Below are positions 26,498 through 35,572 of a DNA stretch of 64,000 bases, piece by piece. The translations under genes were made by a program, and so were the position numbers. The notes below the pieces were generated by a model. That model was not told where the DNA came from and searched no databases. It saw only the letters and a program-made list of their open reading frames with translations. The DNA lies in assembly GCA_965219965.1 (NCBI GenBank), contig OZ244796.1, forward strand, positions 1,437,807-1,501,806, read 5' to 3'. The DNA comes from G965219965 sp965219965 (GTDB lineage Bacteria > Pseudomonadota > Alphaproteobacteria > RS24). The number at the start of each line of letters is the position of its first letter. Position 1 is the stretch's first letter.

Positions 26498-27096
26498 GCG
26501 GGGATTTTTTTGTTTTGTGCGGCGGTGTGCGGCACATTTGCGAGGGTGAAGAAATTGGACAAAAGCTGATGGCCGTGATGGGTCAAAATACTTTCAGGGT
26601 GAAACTGCATGCCATAAATTTTTGCCGCATCATCACCGACCGCCATATTGAGGCCGCATGATAAATGCGCGATGGGGTGCAGGCCGTTTGGCATTTTGTC
26701 AATGGCCAACGCATGATAGCGGGCGGCGGGAAACGGATTGGGCAGGCGGTTAAACAAAGCGTGGCCGTGATGGTGAATGTCGGCGGCGATGCCATGCGCG
26801 GGGGCGCAAGGGGTAATGGCCGCACCATAAGCCGCGCCAATGGCCTGATGGCCAAGACAAATGCCCAGCACGGGCAAGCGGGCGGGGCGGCAAGCACGGA
26901 TAAGGGCGATGCACGCGCCAGCGCGGTCGGGGGTGGAGGGGCCGGGCGAGATAAGCACCGCTTGCGGCGGGTCGGCTAAAACTTGGCGCGGGTCAATTTG
27001 GTCATTGCGAACCAGCCGATGCGCCAGCCCCAATTCACACACATAACGGGCGAGCGTATGCACAAAGCTGTCATAATTATCAATAATTAAAATCAT
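26494..27096 (-). CDS. pabA: Glutamine amidotransferase, aminodeoxychorismate/anthranilate synthase component II
   Basis: Class I glutaminase that feeds ammonia to the chorismate-aminating partner. The 200-residue protein starts MILIIDNYDSFVHTLARY, with the catalytic Cys in LGICLGHQAIG and His/Glu in MQFHPESILT. The ATG at 27096 overlaps the pabB stop in ATGA, so it is coupled to pabB. A longer frame of 15 Arg-rich residues upstream lies inside pabB and is not used. The protein may also serve TrpE if no separate trpG exists; that cannot be seen here. Confidence 0.92.
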   Translation of the reverse strand: MILIIDNYDSFVHTLARYVCELGLAHRLVRNDQIDPRQVLADPPQAVLISPGPSTPDRAGACIALIRACRPARLPVLGICLGHQAIGAAYGAAITPCAPAHGIAADIHHHGHALFNRLPNPFPAARYHALAIDKMPNGLHPIAHLSCGLNMAVGDDAAKIYGMQFHPESILTHHGHQLLSNFFTLANVPHTAAQNKKIPA

Positions 27097-28550
27097 ATGG
27101 CGCGGCTTTCTGCTTCTGCTTCTTCTATGGGAGCGGCGCAACCCAAAGCGGCGAATATGCCGCGTGCTTTGGCCAGCGTTTCTAGATATTCAGCCTGCGG
27201 CTGGCTATGGGCGGTGATGCCGCCGCCAACTTGAAATTGCACTTGGTTGTTTTGAACAATCGCGGTGCGGATGAGAATGTTGGTGTCCATTGTGCCGTCA
27301 AAGCCAATATAACCCAACGCGCCGCAATATGCGCCGCGCTTGTGCGGCTCTAGCGCGTCAATAATTTCCATAGCACGAATTTTCGGCGCACCGCTAATGG
27401 AGCCACCGGGAAAAGCCGCACGCAGGGCATCAAGTGGGGTGCGGTTTTGGCCAAGCGTGCCGTGCAAGGTGGACACAAGATGATGCACGGTTGCAAAACT
27501 TTCCAACGCGCATAATTTCGCCGCGCTGATGGAATGGGGCTGACAGCTGCGCGACAAATCACTGCGGAGCAAATCCACAATCATGATATTTTCCGCCCGT
27601 TCTTTGGCACTGGACAAAAGCGCGGCGCGGGCGGCTTTGTCTTGGGTCGGGTCGGGGTGGCGCGGGGCCGTGCCTTTTATCGGGCGGGTTTCAATGCGGT
27701 TTTGGCTGCATGATAAAAAACGCTCTGGCGAGGCCGATAGCAAAGCCATGTCGCCATAACGGGCAAAGGCACTCATCGGTGCAGGCGCGGTGCGGCGTAA
27801 GCGTTGGTAAAAGGCAAAATCACTATCGGCGGCGTTCAGCGTGGCGGTGAAACGTTGCGACAAATTGGCCTGAAAAATTTCACCCGCATGAATGGCGTCA
27901 ATAATTTTCTGCACATTTTTTTGATAAGCGGCGGGGCTTATATCGCTTTTTACTTTTTGCGCTAAGGGCGGGGTCGGCGTATCGGGGCGGGCGAGGCTGG
28001 GCGGCAAATGTTTTATTTTTTCTTCTATCGCATCGGCACGCGCAAGGGCGTGGGCGGTGCGGGCGGCGATTTGTTTTTTCGGAAAGCCGCTTGAAAATAA
28101 AAAGCACTTTTTCTGCTGATGGTCAAAAGCAAGGATAAGGTCGTAAAGCCCAATGGCAAGGTCGGGGGTTTTATTTGTGCAAACACGGGCGGGCAGATTT
28201 TCTAACGCACGGCCTAAATCATAAGCAAAAAACCCCGCCGCCCCGCCGCGAAAGGGCGGCAAGTGGTTTGGTAGCCCGTGCCAGTTTTCGCTGTAAGCGG
28301 CGAGTTTGTTTTTCACGCGCTCAAACGGGTCGGCTTGTTCTTCTGCTTTTGTTGGTGCATGAATAATGGTCTTTGCAAAAGGCCGCACACCGATATAGGC
28401 ATAACGGCCCATCTCATGCGTGGTGTCGGAAGCGTCAAGCCAAAGGGCAAAATCCTCATGGGCAAAAATGGAAAAAATAATTTCCGCCTCGCGCCAATCT
28501 ATTTCCCGCGCCACAGCCCCGCTGGCACAAATCCATTGCTGGGCCGCCAT
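27093..28550 (-). CDS. pabB: Aminodeoxychorismate synthase component I
   Basis: Aminates chorismate to 4-amino-4-deoxychorismate for folate. The 485-residue protein has the chorismate-binding domain with FQANLSQRF, the TRPIKGTAPR lysine motif characteristic of aminodeoxychorismate synthase rather than anthranilate synthase, HHLVSTLHGTL, FPGGSISGAPKIRAMEII and YCGALGYIGFDG. The ATG at 28550 lies one base after the gloB stop. With pabA and pabC it forms the complete p-aminobenzoate branch. Confidence 0.93.
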   Translation of the reverse strand: MAAQQWICASGAVAREIDWREAEIIFSIFAHEDFALWLDASDTTHEMGRYAYIGVRPFAKTIIHAPTKAEEQADPFERVKNKLAAYSENWHGLPNHLPPFRGGAAGFFAYDLGRALENLPARVCTNKTPDLAIGLYDLILAFDHQQKKCFLFSSGFPKKQIAARTAHALARADAIEEKIKHLPPSLARPDTPTPPLAQKVKSDISPAAYQKNVQKIIDAIHAGEIFQANLSQRFTATLNAADSDFAFYQRLRRTAPAPMSAFARYGDMALLSASPERFLSCSQNRIETRPIKGTAPRHPDPTQDKAARAALLSSAKERAENIMIVDLLRSDLSRSCQPHSISAAKLCALESFATVHHLVSTLHGTLGQNRTPLDALRAAFPGGSISGAPKIRAMEIIDALEPHKRGAYCGALGYIGFDGTMDTNILIRTAIVQNNQVQFQVGGGITAHSQPQAEYLETLAKARGIFAALGCAAPIEEAEAESRAI

Positions 28551-28551
28551 A

Positions 28552-29346
28552 TTAGGCGGCATCCTTGCGGCGGCGGATTTCGGCAAACACATCCACCCGC
28601 GCCGCGTCCATCATGTTGAGCTTTTTGCGAATGGCCGCTTCGCCTGCGCGTAAAAATGGATTGGTGGCCAGTTCTTCGGCGACACTGGTCGGCACGGTCG
28701 GCTTGCCCGCTTGGCGGAGCGCGTCAATTTCTTTAATGCGTTTTTGCAAGGCGGGGTTGTCGCCATCAATGGTGACGGCAAAAGCGGCATTGCTTTGGGT
28801 ATATTCATGGGCGCAATAAAGTTTGGTTGCGGGCGGCAAGGCGGCGAGTTTTTTCAATGACGCCCACATTTGCGCGGGCGTGCCTTCAAACAAACGGCCA
28901 CAGCCTAGCGCAAAAATACAATCGCCCACAAAAGCTACGCCTAAGTCGCGCAAATAATAAGCAATATGGCCATGTGTGTGACCGCCAACATTCAGCACTT
29001 GGATAAAATGGTCACCAAATTGCACCATGTCGCTTTGGTCCACCGCCTCGTCAAGGGCAGGAATTTTTTCCGCTTCGCAAGCTGGCCCGATAATATGGCA
29101 CCCAGTTTTTTCTTTCAAAAACACATTGCCGCCCGCATGGTCGTAATGATGATGGGTGTTAAATATATGGCTGAGCTGCCAGTTGCGCGTCTTTAGCTCG
29201 GCAAGAATCTGTTCGCCATCGGGCGTGTCAATGCTGGCGGTCAAGCCGCTGGCATGGTCGTGCAGTAAAAAGCCGTAATTATCGTCCAAGCAAGGAAATT
29301 GGGCGATTTCAAGCTGTTGTTTTGCCTTTTGCGCCTTTTGTGTCAT
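28552..29346 (-). CDS. gloB: Hydroxyacylglutathione hydrolase (glyoxalase II)
   Basis: Hydrolyses S-D-lactoylglutathione to D-lactate and glutathione in methylglyoxal detoxification. The 264-residue protein has the metallo-beta-lactamase metal motif THHHYDHAGGN, further ligands in NVGGHTHGHIAY and FVGDCIFALGCGR, and the glyoxalase II C-terminal domain (KLYCAHEYTQSNAAFA, PTVPTSVAEELATNPFLR). It is divergent from an SAM-dependent methyltransferase gene, a pairing usual in alphaproteobacteria. Confidence 0.95.
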   Translation of the reverse strand: MTQKAQKAKQQLEIAQFPCLDDNYGFLLHDHASGLTASIDTPDGEQILAELKTRNWQLSHIFNTHHHYDHAGGNVFLKEKTGCHIIGPACEAEKIPALDEAVDQSDMVQFGDHFIQVLNVGGHTHGHIAYYLRDLGVAFVGDCIFALGCGRLFEGTPAQMWASLKKLAALPPATKLYCAHEYTQSNAAFAVTIDGDNPALQKRIKEIDALRQAGKPTVPTSVAEELATNPFLRAGEAAIRKKLNMMDAARVDVFAEIRRRKDAA

Positions 29347-29421
29347 GAGGGTCGGCTCCTATCTTTGCCCCTATAGTAAAGCGGATTGGTGAATTTGCAA
29401 TTCTTCTGCTAACATTTTCCT

Positions 29422-30243
29422 ATGCCGCTTGATGTGCTTGATTTGAAGAGATTTTACGCCACGCCGATTGGCCAATGCGCCTATACGCGGCTGGGCAGGG
29501 TTTTCGCCGCTATTTGGCCGCCCGAAGCGGTGAGCGCGGATATGCGGGTGGTTGCGCTGGGCTATGGGGTGGATTATTTGGCGCGGCTGTGGCCCCATGC
29601 CGATTGCGCCGCTTTTATGCCCGCCGCTATGGGGGTGACGCATTGGCCTGAAGCGGCGGCGGGAGAGATGAGCGGCAATCGTAGCTGTTTGGTTTCCGAT
29701 GGGTTGCCTTTGGCTGATAATTCTATGGATAGGCTATTGCTTATCCACGCGCTGGAATTTGCCGCCGCGCCTGCGGTATTGATGGCGGAAGTGTGGCGGG
29801 TGCTGTCGCCGGGTGGGCAGGTGCTGGTGTGCGTGCCAAATAAACGCGGCGCATGGGTGCGGCGGAGCTTTGCGCCATGGCGGGCGGGGAAAAGTTTTCG
29901 CCCCGCGCAAATAGACGGGCTGTTACGCCAAGCGGGTTTTGATATTACGGCACGGTGCGGTGCGCTTTATGCGACACCTGCACGGCTGGCGTTTTTGCAA
30001 AAATTAAACCCCGATAAAATGATTGAACATTTAGGGCGGCGGTCCATGCCTAATTTTGGCGGCGTGGTCGTACGGGCGGGGGAAAAACGGGTCGGGGCGC
30101 AAGTGAAAGAAGCACGGCAAAAAAATTTCAAACCCACGCCGCGTCCTGTGCCTGCTTTAGGCGCAACGCCTTTTAAGGGCGCGACAAAACAAATACGGCC
30201 TGTTCGGCAGTTAAATTATGCCATGCCCCCGGGCGGCGGTTGA
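29422..30243 (+). CDS. SAM-dependent methyltransferase of the gloB neighbourhood
   Basis: A 273-residue class I methyltransferase-like protein, conserved beside gloB in alphaproteobacteria; its substrate is not known. Seen are VVALGYGVDYLARLWPHAD (degenerate motif I), LPLADNSMDRLLLIHALEF and WRVLSPGGQVLVCVPNKRGAW, the SAM-fold strands 4 and 5. The C-terminal 70 residues are basic and proline-rich. The last 71 nt overlap the 3' end of metW on the other strand. Confidence 0.82.
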   Translation: MPLDVLDLKRFYATPIGQCAYTRLGRVFAAIWPPEAVSADMRVVALGYGVDYLARLWPHADCAAFMPAAMGVTHWPEAAAGEMSGNRSCLVSDGLPLADNSMDRLLLIHALEFAAAPAVLMAEVWRVLSPGGQVLVCVPNKRGAWVRRSFAPWRAGKSFRPAQIDGLLRQAGFDITARCGALYATPARLAFLQKLNPDKMIEHLGRRSMPNFGGVVVRAGEKRVGAQVKEARQKNFKPTPRPVPALGATPFKGATKQIRPVRQLNYAMPPGGG

Positions 30244-30832
30244 GATGGGTCGGCTGACCATCGCGCAATAAAATACAGCGTTCTATATTCAGCCCGACCA
30301 AATCGCACAAGGTGCAAAAGTCTAGCAAGGTGCAAAGATGGATATTGGGCGTGTCATACCATTTTGCATCTAGGGTTTTGGTGACGGGCATACGGCCATG
30401 CCGCAGCAAATCATAACGCACGCGCCAATAGCCGAAATTAGGCAGAGACACAATCAGCTTTTTGCCAATGCGCGAAAGCTGCTTTAACACTTCACGCGGA
30501 TTTTGCGTGGCCTGCAAAGTTTGACTTAAAATCGCATAGTCAAAACCATTATCGGGGTAATGAGCCAAATCCGTATCGGCATTGCCTTGCACCACAGACA
30601 GGCCGCGTGCCACGCAGACATTAACGCCGTGCCGCGACAGTTCCAGCCCGCGCCCGTCCACTTGGCGGTCGGTTTTGAGCAGGGCGAGCAAATCGCCTTC
30701 GCCACAGCCAATATCTAGCACCCGACTTTCGCGGCGCACCAGCTTGGTAATCAACACCAAATCCATGCGGTCCGAAGCGATATTGCCGGGCGCGGAAGGC
30801 GGGTTGCGGCTTTGTTTTGTGTGTTCGGTCAT
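30173..30832 (-). CDS. metW: Methionine biosynthesis protein MetW
   Basis: SAM-fold protein that partners MetX in homoserine O-acylation. The 219-residue product has VLDIGCGEGDLLALL, GLELSRHGVNVCVARGLSVVQGNAD and FDYAILSQTLQ, then the typical LIVSLPNFGYWRVRYDLLRHGRMPVT segment split by normal residues. It overlaps the metX stop by 4 nt and is translated with it. Its 3' end runs 71 nt into the convergent methyltransferase gene. Confidence 0.95.
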   Translation of the reverse strand: MTEHTKQSRNPPSAPGNIASDRMDLVLITKLVRRESRVLDIGCGEGDLLALLKTDRQVDGRGLELSRHGVNVCVARGLSVVQGNADTDLAHYPDNGFDYAILSQTLQATQNPREVLKQLSRIGKKLIVSLPNFGYWRVRYDLLRHGRMPVTKTLDAKWYDTPNIHLCTLLDFCTLCDLVGLNIERCILLRDGQPTHLNRRPGAWHNLTAEQAVFVLSRP

Positions 30833-31989
30833 GGCTTTAATCCAAAATCTTGCGCGGCGGCATTGAGGAAACCTTGCAGCGTGTCAAACATTTCTGGCTC
30901 ATCAAGCAAAAACGCATCATGGCCTTTATCGCTGTCTATTTCAACAAAGCTCACATTCGCGCCCGCACCATTAAGTGCGCGAACCAGCATACGGCTATCA
31001 TCGGGCGGGAAAAGCCAATCGGAAGTGAAAGACACCACGCAAAAGCGGGTTTGAATATCACGGAAGGCATTGGCTAGCACGCCGTCATTATCCGCCGCGA
31101 TGTCAAAATAATCCATCGCACGGGTGATGTAGAGATAGCTATTGGCATCAAAACGCTCCACAAAAGTAAAACCCTGATGGCGCAAATAGCTTTCAATTTG
31201 AAAATCGGCTTCAAAACCATAGCTGAGGCTGTCGCGGTTTTGTAAATTGCGCCCAAATTTTCGCGTCAGCGCGGCTTCCGACAAATAGGTGATATGGGCG
31301 GCCATGCGCGCCACCGCCAAACCTTTTTGTGGGGTTTGGTCGCTGTCATAATATTTGCCGCTTTGCCAATGCGGGTCGGCCATAATGGCTTGGCGACCGA
31401 CTTCATGGAAAGCGATATTTTGCGCCGAATGACGCGGGCAAGCGGCAATGGGAATAGCCGTCCGCACCCGTTCGGGATAATCGGCGGTCCATTGTATCAC
31501 CTGCATGCCGCCCATAGAGCCGCCAATGACACAAAAAAGATGGGCAATACCAAGCGCGTCAAGCAAGCGGGCTTGAGCGCGGACCATATCGCCAATGGTA
31601 ATGACGGGGAAATCTAGCCCATAGGGTTTGCCCGTGGCTGGATTTTCGCTGGCCGGTCCGGTGCTGCCAGCACAGCCGCCGACCACATTACTGCAAATAA
31701 TGAAATAATCGTCCGGGTCAATGGGTTTGCCCTTGCCGATAAGTGATGACCACCAGCCCGCTTTGCCCGTTAGCGGATTGGTGCCAGCCGCATATTGGTC
31801 GCCCGTCAAAGCATGGCAAATTAAAATCGCATTGGAACGGGCATTATTCAACCGCCCCCAGCTTTGATAGGAAATGGTGAAAGGTTTCAGCTCCGCCCCG
31901 CTATCCAAAGGCAAGGGGTCGTCAAAGACATGGACTTTGGCGTTGCCCTGCGGGCTGTCGGGCGGCGGGTTTTCGGCGTTTTTCGTCAT
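30829..31989 (-). CDS. metX: Homoserine O-acetyltransferase
   Basis: Alpha/beta-hydrolase-fold enzyme that activates homoserine for methionine synthesis. The 386-residue protein has the nucleophile elbow VIGGSMGGMQVIQW, the catalytic Asp in FTSDWLFPPDDSR and His in DKGHDAFLLDE. Acetyl versus succinyl donor cannot be decided by eye. It is followed by metW. I looked for a SAM riboswitch in the 110-nt gap upstream and saw none. Confidence 0.95.
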   Translation of the reverse strand: MTKNAENPPPDSPQGNAKVHVFDDPLPLDSGAELKPFTISYQSWGRLNNARSNAILICHALTGDQYAAGTNPLTGKAGWWSSLIGKGKPIDPDDYFIICSNVVGGCAGSTGPASENPATGKPYGLDFPVITIGDMVRAQARLLDALGIAHLFCVIGGSMGGMQVIQWTADYPERVRTAIPIAACPRHSAQNIAFHEVGRQAIMADPHWQSGKYYDSDQTPQKGLAVARMAAHITYLSEAALTRKFGRNLQNRDSLSYGFEADFQIESYLRHQGFTFVERFDANSYLYITRAMDYFDIAADNDGVLANAFRDIQTRFCVVSFTSDWLFPPDDSRMLVRALNGAGANVSFVEIDSDKGHDAFLLDEPEMFDTLQGFLNAAAQDFGLKP

Positions 31990-32039
31990 ATTCTACTACC
32001 GACTGGTTCATACAAAAGGCGGCGCGGGCAATCTTTGGT

Positions 32040-32068
32040 TTGAATTTTGCCCCGCCAAATATCATACT
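32040..32068 (+). promoter_or_regulatory. Candidate promoter for chorismate mutase-hisC-tyrA
   Basis: TTGAAT (32040-32045), 17-nt spacer, CATACT (32063-32068), 32 nt before the first start codon, in the gap divergent from metX. Confidence 0.45.
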
Positions 32069-32099
32069 AGCACGGAATAGATTTTATATAAGGCTGAAG

Positions 32100-32894
32100 A
32101 TGCGTGAGAAGACATTAAACCCCGCCCCCGATTTAGCCGAAATCCGTCGGCAAATTGATACAACCGATGAGGCTTTGCTGGAACTTTTGGCCAAGCGGGC
32201 AGGGCTGGTGGCGCAAGTGGCGCAAGCCAAAGCGGCTGAAGGGGCTGAAGGGATTTTGCGCCCTGCGCGTGAGGCGGCGCAAATGCGCCAATTTATCGCT
32301 TGGCATAAGCAATCCCAATCGCCCATGCCCCTAAGCGGGCTATTGGCAATTTGGCGCGAAATTATTTCTGCGTCTATTTCACAGCAAGCCCCTTTGGGGG
32401 TGCATATTGGCGGCGGGTCGGCGGCATTGGCCGCGCTGGGACGCGCCCAATTTGGCGGGGCGGCGGCTTACCATATATATGACAATGCGCAAAAAGCGTG
32501 CGCGGCGGTGGGCGGCGATGGGCAAAGTGTCGCCGTGTTGCCTTTAGCGGGTGAAGGGGCGGACGATTGGTGGCGCGACCTGCCCGATGGGGTGAAAATT
32601 TTCGCCGCCCTGCCGCTCGTGCCGTTTTGTGGGGCGGGGGCGATTGAGGCTTTATGCGTCGGCCATGTGGTGCTGGAGCCAAGCGGCGATGATATAATGC
32701 TTATCACTGGCGCGGTGGACGGGCTGCCCGATGGCGCACAGATTTTAGCGCGAAAGGACGGGCAATGTTTGGCCGCGCTAGATGGCGGGGCGATGGGCGA
32801 GGCGATGCCAAAAGAGGGATTAGAAAAGATGACAAGCTCGGCTATTTTTGATAGTTACAGCCTGATTGGGCTTTGCGCCCGCATCAGCATATAG
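32100..32894 (+). CDS. Chorismate mutase with alphaproteobacterial C-terminal domain
   Basis: Rearranges chorismate to prephenate for Phe and Tyr synthesis. Residues 10-95 form an AroQ-type helical chorismate mutase (LAEIRRQIDTTDEALLELLAKRA, ILRPAREAAQM). The following 170 residues have a Rossmann-like, prephenate-dehydratase-like look but no TRF or ESRP motifs of a functional dehydratase, so dehydratase activity is not claimed. The ATG at 32100 is chosen because the region upstream is non-conserved. It leads a three-gene operon with hisC and tyrA. Confidence 0.85.
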   Translation: MREKTLNPAPDLAEIRRQIDTTDEALLELLAKRAGLVAQVAQAKAAEGAEGILRPAREAAQMRQFIAWHKQSQSPMPLSGLLAIWREIISASISQQAPLGVHIGGGSAALAALGRAQFGGAAAYHIYDNAQKACAAVGGDGQSVAVLPLAGEGADDWWRDLPDGVKIFAALPLVPFCGAGAIEALCVGHVVLEPSGDDIMLITGAVDGLPDGAQILARKDGQCLAALDGGAMGEAMPKEGLEKMTSSAIFDSYSLIGLCARISI

Positions 32895-32902
32895 GAATTT
32901 TC

Positions 32903-33991
32903 ATGTCTGCCCCGCAACCCAAATCCGGCATTATGACCCTGCCGCCCTATATGGGTGGGCAGTCGGCTTTGGCAGGTGTGGCCAATCCAGTGAAGCTGTC
33001 GGCTAATGAAACGCCTTTGGGGCCAAGCCCGAAAGCGGTCGCCGCCTATCGGGCGGTGGCGGACGCGCTGGCGGCCTATCCCGATGGCAATGCGGCAGAA
33101 TTGCGGGCGGCTTTGGCGGCCAAGCACGGGCTAGCGGAAAACCAAATTATTTGCGGGGCGGGGTCGGACGAGCTGTTACAGCTTTTGGCTTTTGCCTATG
33201 CGGGGGCGGGCGATGAGGTGCTGGCCACCGAACATGGCTTTTTGGTTTTCCAACTGGCGGCGAGCGCGGCGGGGGCAACGCCTGTGCCAGTGGCGGAAGT
33301 GGGGCTGACGGCTCATGTGGATAATATCCTCGCCGCCGTGACGGGGCGGACGAAAATTATTTTTCTGGCCAATCCAAATAATCCGACCGGCACAATGCTC
33401 GGCGCGGCAGAAATTGCGCGTCTGCATAAGGGTCTGCGCGATGATATTTTGCTGGTGCTGGACGGGGCTTATGCTGAATATGTGACCGCGCCTGATTATG
33501 ATGCGGGCTTTAAGCTGGCGGGGGCGTGCGACAATGTTTTTGTGACGCGCACATTTTCAAAAATTTACGGGCTGGCGGGTTTGCGGCTCGGCTGGGGCTA
33601 TGGGGCAGAAGCGATTGTGCAAGTGCTGAACCGTTTGCGCGGCCCGTTTAATGTTTCTACGCCTGCGGCGGCGGCGGGGCTGGCCGCGCTTTCCGATGAA
33701 GCGCATTTGGAAAAAGCAATGGCGCATAATGAAAAATGGCGCGGCTGGTTGGCGGGCGAAATTGCCCAAGCGGGTTTTGCGGTGACGCCAAGCCAAGCCA
33801 ATTTTGTTTTGGTTTCTTTTGCCGATGCGGGCGGGGCGGAACAGGCCGATAAGGCTTTGCAGGACGATGGCATTATTGCGCGGCGGCTGGATTCTTACGG
33901 CTTGCCCCATGCGTTGCGAATTACTATTGGTTTGGAAGACGCGATGCGGCGTGTCGCAAAAATTTTCCACACGCTTGGAGATGGAAAATGA
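32903..33991 (+). CDS. hisC: Histidinol-phosphate/aromatic aminotransferase
   Basis: Class I/II PLP aminotransferase acting on imidazole-acetol phosphate and probably on prephenate or aromatic keto acids. The 362-residue protein has VKLSANETPLGPSP, SDELLQLLAFAYAGAGDEV, NPNNPTGTM, LVLDGAYAEY and the PLP lysine in TRTFSKIYGLAGLRLGWGYG. The ATG at 32903 has AGGAA 5 nt upstream. Its place between chorismate mutase and tyrA suggests a role in tyrosine and phenylalanine as well as histidine. Confidence 0.94.
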   Translation: MSAPQPKSGIMTLPPYMGGQSALAGVANPVKLSANETPLGPSPKAVAAYRAVADALAAYPDGNAAELRAALAAKHGLAENQIICGAGSDELLQLLAFAYAGAGDEVLATEHGFLVFQLAASAAGATPVPVAEVGLTAHVDNILAAVTGRTKIIFLANPNNPTGTMLGAAEIARLHKGLRDDILLVLDGAYAEYVTAPDYDAGFKLAGACDNVFVTRTFSKIYGLAGLRLGWGYGAEAIVQVLNRLRGPFNVSTPAAAAGLAALSDEAHLEKAMAHNEKWRGWLAGEIAQAGFAVTPSQANFVLVSFADAGGAEQADKALQDDGIIARRLDSYGLPHALRITIGLEDAMRRVAKIFHTLGDGK

Positions 33992-34929
33992 GCAAACCAC
34001 ATATTGCATTATTGGGCTTGGGTCTGCTGGGCGCGTCACTTGGCCACGCGCTTAAACGCGGCAAGCTGGCCGAAAAAATAACGGGCTTTGATGTGTCCGC
34101 CGATGTCGGCAAGCGGGCGGGTGAAATTGGGTTCATAGATGCGTTGGCCGATAGCGCGAGTGCGGCGGTGGACGGCGCGGATATTGTTTTTTTGAATGTG
34201 CCGATTAGCGCGATGGCGCAAGTGGCAAGCGATTGCGCGGGCGGGTTAAAGACGGGCGCGATTGTCACCGATATTGGCTCGGTCAAACAAGCGGTGATAG
34301 AAGCGGTGCAAGCGGTTCTGCCCGAAGGGGTGCATTTTGTCGCTGGCCACCCCATTGCGGGGACAGAAAATTCTGGCCCTGAGGCGGGCTTTGCCGAACT
34401 TTTTGACGGACGCTGGTGCATTTTAACGCCCAATGAAACCACCGATATTGCGGCTTTGGCGGCGGTCAAGACGCTGTGGGAAAAAATGGGCTGCCATGTG
34501 GATACGATGGACGCAACCCATCATGATTTGGTGCTGGCCATTACCAGCCATGTGCCGCATTTAATTGCGTATAATATTGTCGGCACGGCGGCGGATTTGG
34601 AGCAGGTGACGCAAAGCGAAGTGATTAAATATAGCGCGGGCGGTTTCCGTGACTTCACCCGCATTGCCGCATCTGACCCATTGATGTGGCGCGATGTGTT
34701 TTTGAATAATTCCGAAGCGGTGCTGGAAATGCTGGGGCGGTTTAGCGAAGACCTGACCGCTTTGCAAAAGGCGATAAGGTGGAAAGATGGTGACGCTTTG
34801 TTGAAACTCTTTGCCCATACGCGCAATATCAGGCAGGAAATTATTGAGGCGGGGCAGGAAACGCCCGATGCGGATTTTGGACGGGGTAAAACGAAAAGCA
34901 AAACGAAAAGTAAAACTGGGCGCGGTTAA
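33988..34929 (+). CDS. tyrA: Prephenate/arogenate dehydrogenase
   Basis: NAD(P)-dependent oxidative decarboxylation toward tyrosine. The 313-residue protein has the dinucleotide motif LLGLGLLGASLGHAL, ITDIGSVK-like VTDIGSVKQAV, the catalytic His region HFVAGHPIAGTENSGP, and THHDLVLAITSHVPHLIAY. It overlaps the hisC stop by 4 nt. The C-terminus carries a short TKSKTKSKT repeat. It converges on the ydcF-like gene. Confidence 0.94.
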   Translation: MSKPHIALLGLGLLGASLGHALKRGKLAEKITGFDVSADVGKRAGEIGFIDALADSASAAVDGADIVFLNVPISAMAQVASDCAGGLKTGAIVTDIGSVKQAVIEAVQAVLPEGVHFVAGHPIAGTENSGPEAGFAELFDGRWCILTPNETTDIAALAAVKTLWEKMGCHVDTMDATHHDLVLAITSHVPHLIAYNIVGTAADLEQVTQSEVIKYSAGGFRDFTRIAASDPLMWRDVFLNNSEAVLEMLGRFSEDLTALQKAIRWKDGDALLKLFAHTRNIRQEIIEAGQETPDADFGRGKTKSKTKSKTGRG

Positions 34930-34931
34930 AT

Positions 34932-35570
34932 TTATACATCATGCCCGCCGCCTAAATTAAACAGCGCGAATAAATAGCGCGTATATTCGCCAAGCAAAAG
35001 GCTGAATGTGCCGGGATAGTGCCACCATTTTTCCAGTTTCACCCCTTGCGGGTTAATCGGGTGGGCAATCAGGCGGATATTGGGCATCACACGGCGCATT
35101 TCAATTAAAGTGCGCGGAATGTGATGGGTGCTGGTGACAATAATGAGCGAGCGATAGCCTTGTATCCGCGCCCAAAGGCGGGCTTCCACCGCATTGCCAA
35201 CCGTATTGCCCGCGCGGTAATCTAAATCCACACAGCATTTTATTTTATCACCCATAGCGGGTGCGAAATTCAAAATCGTTTCCATGCTGACATTTTCATT
35301 CACCCCGCTAATGAGCAAACGCCGCCCGCGCTTTTCGCCCATCAGGCGCAAGCCTTCCTCAATGCGGATACGCGAAGAGCCGGTTAGCACCACAATGCCA
35401 TCGGCCTGCGGGGTGGGGTTATTGCTAATGGCCTGAGCGCGGCGGCCTTCGGCAAAAAGCACAAAACTCACAGCATAAAGCACAAATAAAGCCGCCAGCA
35501 ACCATGCCAGTCCGCGCTTCCATGCTTTGGGTTTGGGGTGGAGCAAATGAAAATCCGTGTCACGCGGCAT
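34932..35570 (-). CDS. YdcF-like DUF218 membrane-anchored protein
   Basis: A 212-residue protein with one N-terminal membrane anchor (about residues 19-40, WLLAALFVLYAVSFVLFA) and a DUF218 domain: ADGIVVLTGSSRIRIEEGLRLM, RRLLISGVNE, DLDYRAGNTVGNAVEA, and IIVTSTHHIPRTLIEM. Members are thought to act on envelope lipid carriers or polysaccharides (ElyC/SanA relatives). It lies 2 nt after ftsX and is conserved there in alphaproteobacteria. Confidence 0.87.
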   Translation of the reverse strand: MPRDTDFHLLHPKPKAWKRGLAWLLAALFVLYAVSFVLFAEGRRAQAISNNPTPQADGIVVLTGSSRIRIEEGLRLMGEKRGRRLLISGVNENVSMETILNFAPAMGDKIKCCVDLDYRAGNTVGNAVEARLWARIQGYRSLIIVTSTHHIPRTLIEMRRVMPNIRLIAHPINPQGVKLEKWWHYPGTFSLLLGEYTRYLFALFNLGGGHDV

Positions 35571-35572
35571 GG

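Noticed and set aside
29743..29752. DnaA-box-like TTATCCAC
   Set aside because: Single occurrence inside a coding sequence, with no cluster or AT-rich unwinding region, so no origin.
31990..32099. SAM-II or SAM/SAH riboswitch upstream of metX
   Set aside because: Looked for the conserved pseudoknot sequences on the minus strand; none found.
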